A DNA stretch of 64,000 bases from Lumbricus terrestris (lineage: Eukaryota > Annelida > Clitellata > Crassiclitellata > Lumbricidae), in assembly GCA_949752735.1 (NCBI GenBank), contig OX457042.1, positions 26,695,400-26,759,399 of the forward strand, given 5' to 3'. Below the pieces are notes generated by a model. That model did not search any database. It was given only the letters and a program-made list of their open reading frames with translations, and was not told the origin of the DNA. Position numbers and translations under genes: made by a program. Below are positions 47,901-64,000 of this stretch, piece after piece. The number at the start of each line of letters is the position of its first letter. Positions within the stretch are counted from its first letter, which is position 1.

Positions 47901-50900
47901 ATAAGCTGCATTGGCTTCCCAGTCGCATTTTAGTACACTTCACTAATTAGTACACTAGTTTTAGTTCAATGTCCCTAATTAGTACACTAGTTTTAGTACA
48001 CTGTCACTAATTAGTACACTAGTTTTAGTACACTTTCACTAATGAGTACACTAGTTTTAGTACACTAGTTTTAGTACAGTCACTAATTAGTACACTAGTT
48101 TTAGTATACTGTCAGTAATTAGCAGTAATTGTTAGTCCAGATCGACGCTTTCCTGCATTTTCTGGATTATTGATGATATTTAGTTGATGTAGCATTGCTG
48201 CTGGTGTACTCCTAAGTCAGAGCGGAATTTGAGCTATACGTAATCTGGATTCTGATTTATTCCGCATTTAACTGTCAAATTATCCCTTATGAGAGATTTA
48301 CAGAGAGCCTAGTTGATTCACAAATATGACAATCCAATAAATGCATAATTATTTATTTATTTGATTTGTCTTTATTTTGTCAGGGAAAGAGATTATTGGT
48401 CGATCATCCTGTGTAAGTTCTGATCGTTTTGTTGACTTTGAGTTTCTTAGTACACAAAAGTTTGGGGTCGCTATGTTGGATAATCAGCCAAGATTTTTTA
48501 TGAATTTTAATTTATAAAAGTGTTTTTACTTTTAAAAAAATTTGTCAGTTTTGAGGTAAATCGTATGAACTGGTGATGAATGAGGGAGCAGCTTATTGCA
48601 TATATTTGCTTAATTTAAATCAGTGATGAATGAAATTTTTGATGGCTGAATAATATTGCTCAATAAATGCTGGACACAGTGATATGTGACATGTACATAC
48701 TTCTAGAGATTTTTTTTCTTCCATAATGACTAATGATGTCCATATCAGCAAACATGTCTGGTAGCCGCTAAGGAATTATGTGACTTTTTCTAACGTCATA
48801 GCTCTGTTTTATGGACGCATTACATTTAATGTGGTTAACAACCTGCACTTCATTTGCATTTATTTTTATGTATTTGCCTTATATTCACTTGTGTGATTTC
48901 TTTTTAGGGACAAGAAGGATTTAAGAATGTGAAAAAGAGCACAAATGTTGCAGCGCAGGCAACCGGCTTATCACTCGGAACTGTAAATATTTTGTTTTTC
49001 ATGAAATGCAATTTTTTTGTATGTGCACTTGTTATGGCGCCCCTTTAAGCTCCCTACTCAGAGGCGCACCCGACTTCAGCGCGGACACTGCATCAGAGTT
49101 TCATGCCAAAGAGCTGAGCAACTGCGAGTGAAGGACTTCCCAAGGTCCCTTATATTGCAGCGACTTGAGGTGGATTCGAACCTACAACCCTCCAGCTGCA
49201 AGGCAGCGAACATTTCCACTACACCACCGTGCCCCACAACCGCCCTTAGTCGTTGATAATTAATGTTTAAAATCTAAGCATTTCAGAATTAGTTATATTT
49301 GCCCCAGGCTTTGTTAGCATTACTGGAAAATCGATTTCCAATGCTAGCACAGCCTTTCTACCACTATAGTTTAACTGATATTTTTGTCAATCGCACTGCC
49401 TAGTTCCTACAGCTAATTGTAATTTTCAACTGGGGTATTGTTCCACCAGGTGCTGTTGTTGTCCTTTCTAACACTGCAAAAAATTGCATCCAATCGAATA
49501 AAAGAGTTAGTTGTGTAATATTGGGGGGTCATACTGAAAACCTGAAACCGATGCGATATCAATATTCGAAGCAATATTCCAAACCTTATATGTGACGCAT
49601 GGGCTCGAAACCCGTCGTTTGTCGCTTCCTTGATATTGCGCTAGACGCCGAAATGGCGAGAGGGGTAAGGAATACAGTTTATTCTTCAATTCAGTATATG
49701 ACTGTGAATTCGCCCTAATTTGCGCAGTAATGAACCGATTTTGATGCCGTTTGGGTTATCTAATTCAGAATATATGCCTCTAATGCCCAGAAAATTTCAG
49801 AATAATAACTTATTGGATTCAGTAGACTTGGATGACACGAATATTCAGTAACTTTTTATTTTATTTTTTCACGATAAACTAATGAAAAAATCAAACGAGC
49901 ACAACTTCTGTTAGAAAAAAGATAATTTCATTGTGTTAAAAGCATTTTAGAGCATGGTCATTGTAGCATACGACTAAATCAAAAGGTCCCTGTGTCACAT
50001 ATATTGTTCATGCAGTCCTATGGAAAAAGTCCAGAGATTCCAGTAGGATATCAATGGCCTTGTAATTTAAATTCAATTATGAATGATTACATTTTATAAT
50101 TTTAATTGTGTTTTGTGTATAACAGAAAATGGTGAAGAAAGGTGTTCCAACGGTTAGGATATTGATAAAGGGTATAGGCGCTGGAAGGCTGGTGAGTATT
50201 GGTGAATATTGAGTATTACCAGTGCATTAAAAATACATATTATTTTCTATATGGATGGTAAATCTTTATGCTTGGCATTGGCATTGTAGTGCTTATTCAG
50301 CATATAGAGACAAATGTGGTTAACACAACACAAGTTAGGCTTTTAGTTTCCAAATTGTGTTAGAGCTTGTGTCAAACTCATGACAGTATTGGCCCCCACA
50401 TCTTCATGCGCTTCATCAAAATGCTTAAATACAACAACGTATGACATGTAAAAGAAAAAAGTTTCAGATTGTTCATGCAACGTTTTAAGTACTGGCCATG
50501 CTTGTATTGCAATTGTGTTATCACACAAGGCTCGAAATTTTCAAGTGTTGTAACAAGGCTAGTATTCTTTGAAAATGTTGCAACAAGGCTAGTATTCTTT
50601 TAAAATTCATTAATTCATTCCTGAATTTATATTGCCCTTCTTCAAAGGGGCTACTCAGAAGTGATCCCGGCTCTAAAAAATGCTTGAGTAATAGGCTGAA
50701 AGCCCCAGGAAGCAGGAAATGTTGCATGTGCATTCCAAAACTATCCTTTTACCTGTCTTATGTTGTTGAAATGACAAGCTGCACTATTTTCTCAGTCACT
50801 TTTTGGTGCACTTTCGTCGTTAAAGCGTTAGGGATGTTTCTTTTTTAGGCTGCGATCAAAGGATTACAAATGGGTGGACTTAAAATCGTCTCTATAACAG

Positions 50901-50956
50901 ATCGGACTCCAACTATACACAGTGGACCACGACCTCGTAAAGCCAGACGATTGTAG
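41995..50956 (+). CDS. MRPS11: Mitochondrial small ribosomal subunit protein uS11m
   Basis: Seven exons in phase: 41995-42106, 42277-42430, 43100-43230, 48384-48412, 48908-48982, 50126-50191 and 50849-50956. They total 224 residues ending in TAG; human MRPS11 is about 194. The N-terminus ([20 protein letters not shown]) is basic and hydroxylated with no acidic residue, typical of a mitochondrial presequence. The C-terminal half is the S11 domain: [20 protein letters not shown], then [20 protein letters not shown], then [20 protein letters not shown]. The last block is the conserved rRNA-contacting tail of the family. The protein binds the platform of the mitoribosomal small subunit. The gene ends with AATAAA at 51045. 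A 29-bp exon (48384-48412) and a large foldback element in the preceding intron are notable. Confidence 0.95.
44549..47693. mobile_element. 3.1-kb foldback element with near-perfect inverted arms
   Basis: Two arms of about 1.5 kb (44549-46050 and 46190-47693) are reverse complements, separated by about 140 bp. The ends read GGGTCATTCCACGTCAAATC on one side and GATTTGACATGGAATGACCC on the other, flanked by ATTA (44545-44548 and 47694-47697). Each arm contains tandem 196-bp units: GATCCACAA recurs at 45261, 45457, 45653 and 45849, and mirrored in the right arm. A 101-codon frame appears identically on both strands (44918-45223 and 47011-47316). It looks like a non-autonomous DNA element with a 4-bp target duplication; the superfamily is not assigned. 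Confidence 0.88.
47925..48130. repeat. Roughly 36-bp minisatellite with palindromic units
   Basis: Five to six units of ACTAATTAGTACACTAG followed by TTTTAGTACACTGTC with small deletions. ACTAATTAGT is itself a perfect palindrome. The array is in the MRPS11 intron, about 230 bp to the right of the foldback element. Confidence 0.85.
49017..49240 (-). mobile_element. tRNA-derived SINE (minus)
   Basis: Minus-strand full copy: head GGGGCACGGTGGTGTAGTGG, B box GGTTCGAATCC, tail GGGGCGCCATAACAAGTGCA. It lies in an MRPS11 intron about 35 bp after the exon ending at 48982. Confidence 0.85.
50600..50700 (-). repeat. SINE-type tail fragment (minus)
   Basis: Minus-strand GATCACTTCTGAGTAGCCCC followed by GAAGAAGGGCAATATAAATT, a diverged form of the shared tail. 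It is preceded by a short duplication of AACAAGGCTAGTATTCTTT. Confidence 0.4.
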
Positions 50957-51044
50957 CAGATCCAATTCGCTGAAAAGTTTTTATGTGTTTTGCGGTGTGG
51001 CACTTAGACAATTGAATGCTGACTTAGTGAAAATCGTTCGCTTT

Positions 51045-51050
51045 AATAAA
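51045..51050 (+). terminator. MRPS11: MRPS11 polyadenylation signal
   Basis: AATAAA 89 bases after the TAG stop of MRPS11 is the first such hexamer downstream. It gives a short 3' UTR, as is common for mitoribosomal protein genes. Confidence 0.75.
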
Positions 51051-51719
51051 ATTTGAAGTCGACTGAATTGGTGGTTTGTTCTATAACCTTGTTCAGCACT
51101 CTCCAGTTTAGTCACGGTAATCTGTGGGATGAATGTTTTGTTACTAGTGCAGTTTTTCCAGACATGTGCGTTCATGAGGGTTAGCCTTTTGAACCCGGAG
51201 CTCCCGTAACTCTATGGATAGTGGGGTTAAATATACATTTAAGCGCAATAAATTAATATTTTTCTCTGTATATAAAGTTATAGGAATACATGTGGAAGTT
51301 TGGAGTATTGTTTTGCTCAACGTTGCATTAATTAAATAATTAAGATTCTTATGTAATATGGTTGTATGGGTTTCTTATTAAATAATTATGTATTTCGAAT
51401 GTCAATTGTCCCTCACCACATGTTGAAGCAGATTTATGACACTACACTGCTGAAGTCCTAATTCATTTCCAGCTCATGCATCATTACATTGATTCACATT
51501 TCAGTAGCATTGCTGTTGCTTGTAAATGAATTTGGTTTTAAGACTTTTCACGATGTTTTACGTGGATTCCAAGGTCATTCAAAGTGATAAGGTATGAGCT
51601 GCTGCGTAAGATGGCTTCAGCAATTGTCATTACTATTCGTAAAATCGTTTTTTATTAACCTTTACATACCGGTAATCTGTAGGGAATTTCTATCATGTGT
51701 AATGCGCTGCAATCGTAAT

Positions 51720-52290
51720 CTCTGGTAATTAATCTTCGTTTAATTAGACAAATCAGGGTGACACACCGCACCCAGTTACATGTCAATACACTTTAAAAGA
51801 AAACAGCAAAATAATGTGAAGATAACAATGTCATTAATGGGTGTCAAAGAGAACCCTCGGAATAAAGTTTCTAACATCTTTAACTGGTAGAACAAAGGGA
51901 TGTGGTCTAGGTCGCAAGTTATAGGTGGTTTTTGCAAGAGGTGGAAAAAGGTTCCTCAGGACATGGTGCTGTGTTGAGTCAAAAGGTTGTCTGTAAGTAG
52001 TCCATGGTGGTCTGAGTCGAGTTGCCATGGGGTCAGAGGGACGGAACAGCTGCTAATGCCAATTAGGTGGGTGTTGTCTGGCCCGGGAATTGGGGGGTGA
52101 AGGATCAGATGAGACAGGGTAAGAGTTCTTGAAAAAGAGTGTCCTAAGTTTCGAATGAAAAGCCCGAGGTGTGATGGATAGAGGAACCTGAGGAATAAGT
52201 TTCCCTTCGTATGTATTGTAAGGACATTCAAGTGTACTAGGTGTGGCTGTGGGTGTGTGGCTGGGGGTGCTGTTAGAGTAGGAGGCTTGA
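51720..52290 (-). pseudogene. Non-LTR retrotransposon remnant (reverse transcriptase C-terminus)
   Basis: Minus-strand frames read FHSKLRTLFFKNSYPV and, after a frame change, TTYNLRPRPHPFVLPVKDVR with FIPRVLF. A tyrosine-Asn-Leu-Arg motif then a basic stretch and F-x-x-R-x-L-F/Y close the ORF2 of several LINE families. The two frames overlap and are broken by stops, so it is a fossil. It sits between MRPS11 and PSMC3. Confidence 0.5.
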
Positions 52291-52316
52291 ACTAGCTACT
52301 TGTACAAAATGTAAAG

Positions 52317-52522
52317 CAGGGCTTTTTTAACGTGCAGTTGTACACAAAATGTGCAGTTCTAAATGGATTTGTGCAGCTGTAGAAGCACTTCTGTCACAAG
52401 TTCTGTGCAATTAAAACTATCAAAAAAGATCATTGTCATCCGATTGGAAGTAATTTACCATGGAGGATGGGAAGGGAAAGAAGGGGTTGTGCAGTTCTAA
52501 AAATTCCTTAAAAACAGCCCTG
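52317..52522. mobile_element. hAT-type MITE, family B copy 3
   Basis: A 206-bp element from CAGGGCTTTTTTAACGTGC to AAAAACAGCCCTG with perfect 8-bp flanks ATGTAAAG (52309-52316 and 52523-52530). This is the best-preserved copy. It is about 450 bp upstream of the PSMC3 start codon. Confidence 0.92.
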
Positions 52523-52980
52523 ATGTAAAGTATAATTGAGGTAATAAAACCTGCAAGTGCTAATCAACATCGTTGCAATAACGCTCACTTGACTGACTTG
52601 AAATATTTGTGCCACGGGCTAATGACCAAATATCGTGCTTCTGCTTTGACTCCACTCTGTGGAACCTACTCGCTACTTGCTTCAATTTGGGGCCTCCTGA
52701 ATATTAGTCGCCTAATTTTTCGGAGGTCTCTCGCACTGAAAGACCCTTTAATTTGCGTATCTCTCTAAATGGCGTTTCTAAATTTACATACAAATACAAT
52801 ACACGACAGTTCAGAACTGTGGCATAGTAGGCTATAAATAACGTTATTTATACTGTTATTGTAGCGCTCTAAGTTGGTAATTATTTAGTGACGTCCTAAA
52901 GTGTTGACTTCAAGAATATACATAATCGACCATCGATGTATATTGACGCTGACTTCCGATTGGAAAGTAAAACAGTAAAG

Positions 52981-60848
<7,868 letters not shown>

Positions 60849-63800
60849 GTTGGCCATTTTGTATGGACAAAAATATTCCTAGACTTGCTTTTTACACTAG
60901 TTATACAGAATCTATATCAAGTATGCTAAAAACATGTGTATAGCCACAGCAGTTGCTACCGCTTTACCTGGAGTGGTAGTGCTTCCCAGAAAAGTTCAAG
61001 AAACCAATACACTTAGAAGCACATTGAGTGGTACAAGTCTGGGTTGTTTACACACTTAAAGCATATAAGCCAACAAGTCTGTTGTAAGCGTCTGAAAACT
61101 GTTTTTACTGCGGGAGTTTTGCTGGGAGCACCTCCGAGTAGATATCTTAGAATGGTGCTATACCAATCCTCTGCATGAATAGGTCCCGGGATGTCAGTAC
61201 TGCAGCCAGGTACTCCACCGACTAATGTTTTAGACCTGTATCAGACACTGGAAATTCTGATATCACTGTAACAAGTACTATTAGTGAGGACGTTAAGCTC
61301 TTGCATTGTGCAAACTGTGGATAAAAGCAACAAACTTTTTTGTATTGAAGAAAAACATATTTTAAGACTTTTCAGCTAGCGGCATCAATTAATTCGATCC
61401 GGAACATAACTAAAAAAATTAGTGAAAAGTCCGAAAAAATGGGTTACTTTTGCTGTTAGTTCGACCATTTGGGCGACTTTATTGGGCTATATTCGCTCAA
61501 CAGAGCCAACATTGTGCGATAGCTTGGCTTGTACACTAGGTTTTGTGAGCGATGATAGGACTATTATTATAATTGGATTGGGACTAAAAACTTAATTAAA
61601 GTTGTATTTCGCTCGTATTGTGCGCAAGAACATTAATTTTTTTGAACAAGGATTATGTAGATTTGCATGCCTTTGAATATTTGTGTTTGGAAGGTTAGAC
61701 TTTGGTTAACATAGCGATGTCTAAGCAGTGCTTTTAATCGACTTGCCAGTTAATTGGACGCAGTGTGCGTGTAATCTATCGCTTAAATAGCGTTATAAAG
61801 TATTCACCTATCGCAGCATAAGTATTTTTTCATCAATCCTACTTCGGTAAAACTACAGTTTAGGTGCGTAAATTATTTCTCACGATTTCAAACCGGATAG
61901 TTGTCTGAAATGATCGTTAACAATGTAAGAAACATGTCCTCATGACGGAATCGGTTGCGGAAGACAAATTCATGGATATAAAACCTTCATCCAGCTTCGA
62001 TTTCTTAAGCGTTTTATCATTCATCCAACTTCTATTTAAGATCTATCAAACATTAATCCAGCTTCTATTTAAGATATAAAATACATTGATCCCTCCCGCC
62101 CCCATTTCTGAAGCTTTTTTGAATCCAGCTCCCATTTAATATTTTATTCAATCCAGCTCCAATTTAAGGCAATACATTTTACTCCATCCAGCTCCAAGCT
62201 AGGGCAGGACATTTTCGTCGATCCAGCTTCTATTTCACGTGTAACAATATTTATCACGGTTTCCGTTACTCCCGCGGTAATTATTTTCAACGATCTAGTT
62301 CCGATTTTATCAAGAAAGCGTATACATGGAGAAATAATTTACGCACCTAAACTGTAGTTTTACCCCTACTCCTGTTTTGGCATGAATACTTTTCATGGTA
62401 ATTTTTGCAGACTATGGTCCTGTCCATATAAAGAGTATGGCCGCCCAAGAAATCGCTAAAATAGAGCGCTGCGACTTATCAGCTGCATCCCATGATGCAA
62501 TGCTCTCATTAAGTAATTAGCGCGAAATCCCAAGTAAAAAGGTTAAGTTAATAGGTAAACACCCACACTATAATGAAATGTCCTATTTATTTACTTAGAA
62601 ATTGTGCTTGTCTGCATCGAACACTACAACCCACTCAATGATGAATAATTTTTAGAACGCTAAAGTGATAGATTACCCTGTGTGTTAATGTGTGCCAGAA
62701 TAAAGTTGCTGTTGAGCAAAGAGGTGGAGCGAACTGATGGTGGAATTCCATTCTACAGAGAGGGACCTATGCAGGCAAAGCAACTGGATTGAGCCAGGGC
62801 AAACATGAGGAACAAAATAATAAGTCAGGAGGATCAGAGGATATGAGAAGACAACTATATTCGTTTAATAAAAATTCATTATGACAAACCGCAGAATGAT
62901 TACAGATACAGGTTATACGAAATACGGCCTGCTTCGCACGACACGTGGTGTGGCGGAGAGGAGACGAAGCATGAAATCACAAAGATGCTTCGGAGAAAGA
63001 CCCAATTGCGACATAAAAACCAAAGCAAGAATTTTTTATTGTATATGGTCAGAGAGCGGGATCTAGTAAGTTATTAAATCATGAATGTAGGATTTGTTTC
63101 AAGCTCGGAATCACACAAAACTTCATGTTGCTCAAGACTACTGATACTGTTGTTGTTGTTCCAGCAGAAAAAAATAGTGTGTCACAAATTTTTTGTGACA
63201 ATAGGGGCATGGTCTCATCTTCAACGCATTGCTGCTCATGAGGTTACTTGAATTTTGAGTCCAGAACTAGCTTTTGCATGATGACCCATGTTCAATGCAT
63301 TCATTATCTGTGACACAGTTTCAGCCTTAGTTGGCCGGAGCAAAAGAACTTGTCAGGAAGTATTGCATGAAAGGTAAAACAATTGAGAACATTCCGCCAA
63401 GGCAAGATGCATTGTGTAACATCTCAAGCATTCTGGGTATCAGGCTGGATATGTTTGGAGTCAAACTTTAGGGACATTGCCTGTCTTGCCAATTCCTGAA
63501 AGCTGTTCTACAAAAATTCCACTGCTTTAAAGATTACTTACTTAGAGTTTGGTGTCAATAAAAAGGGCTTTCTTCAATTTCTCCAATGACATGTATTTGA
63601 CTTGTTTATAAGGTGTCCCACATACATACCCATTTAGTCAGTTGAAAGTGAGTGCTATCACGGAAATGAGAGGTTTGTGGCTAATTGCTGCAACAGTTCC
63701 TGTCAACCAAGACACAAATAAATTGCACGCTTAATACTCTTGTTGTAGCTAAATTAAACCAAACAAAATTATCTAAGACTGTAATGTACTAGGAGGTGTA

Positions 63801-64000
63801 ATGTGTCAGCAAGCATGACAAAAATAGGGTTGACAAGAAATGTTTGACACTTTTCAGCAACTGAAGTTTATTCCTAATACGAAATACAACAAATTTACTT
63901 GATCATACAAATCTAGGCAATGTTCAGAACTCAAAACTGAAAAGCAAATGTGTTCAGCTGCTCAAGATCAAAAGTTATTGAAGAAGTCTGAAAATGTCAT
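60849..64000. other. PSMC3 intron running off the window
   Basis: No PSMC3 exon could be found here. About 61838-61885 and 62330-62380 form an inverted repeat (GTAAAACTACAGTTTAGG in both orientations) 440 bp apart. Between them, at 61990-62240, a degenerate repeat of ATCCAGCTTCTATTTAAG occurs about seven times. The rest is unassigned AT-rich DNA. Confidence 0.5.
61838..62380. mobile_element. Possible MITE with 45-bp inverted termini
   Basis: GGTAAAACTACAGTTTAGGT and the following GCGTAAATTATTTCTC at 61848-61883 recur as the reverse complement at 62334-62369. The interior carries the ATCCAGCT(T/C)C repeat. Outer flanks diverge, and no target duplication could be identified. Confidence 0.5.

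Overview
This is a window of nuclear DNA from an intron-rich, repeat-rich animal. Four conserved metazoan protein genes can be read, with introns of a few hundred bases to several kb, tRNA-derived SINEs, hAT-type, Helitron-like and mariner-like DNA transposons, and long micro- and minisatellites. The AT-rich intronic DNA and the excess of the palindrome ATAGGCCTAT make me think of a marine invertebrate, possibly an echinoderm or another non-vertebrate deuterostome. The species assignment is a guess; the metazoan assignment is not.

Layout. 1-9,100: repeats only (decayed mariner-like element, 10-bp minisatellite, several microsatellites, a small hAT-like element). It is probably an intron of the first gene, whose 5' exons lie to the left. 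9,104-20,107 (+): 3' part of a Cut-family homeobox gene (CUX) with three CUT repeats and a Cut homeodomain; eight exons join in phase to the stop. 20,108-27,650: long 3' flank holding a 2.25-kb hAT-like element. 27,780-39,566 (-): a complete twelve-exon gene for a 640-residue membrane-anchored NADPH diflavin reductase of the cytochrome P450 reductase/CysJ type, tail-to-tail with CUX. 41,995-50,956 (+): a complete seven-exon gene for mitochondrial ribosomal protein uS11m (MRPS11), head-to-head with the reductase; one intron carries a 3.1-kb near-perfect palindrome. 52,981 onward (+): PSMC3 (proteasome ATPase Rpt5), eleven exons, with the end of the gene beyond the window.

The four genes share no pathway: a transcription factor, an electron-transfer enzyme, a mitochondrial ribosomal protein and a proteasome ATPase. 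The most interesting material is structural: the foldback element with internal 196-bp tandem repeats, several hAT-type families with visible 8-bp target duplications, three GC-AG introns, a minisatellite grown out of the reductase's last codons, a SINE split between its A and B boxes, and a possible short CUX isoform ending after CUT repeat 1.

All exon boundaries were read by eye from splice signals, reading-phase agreement and family similarity. No alignment or search was run.
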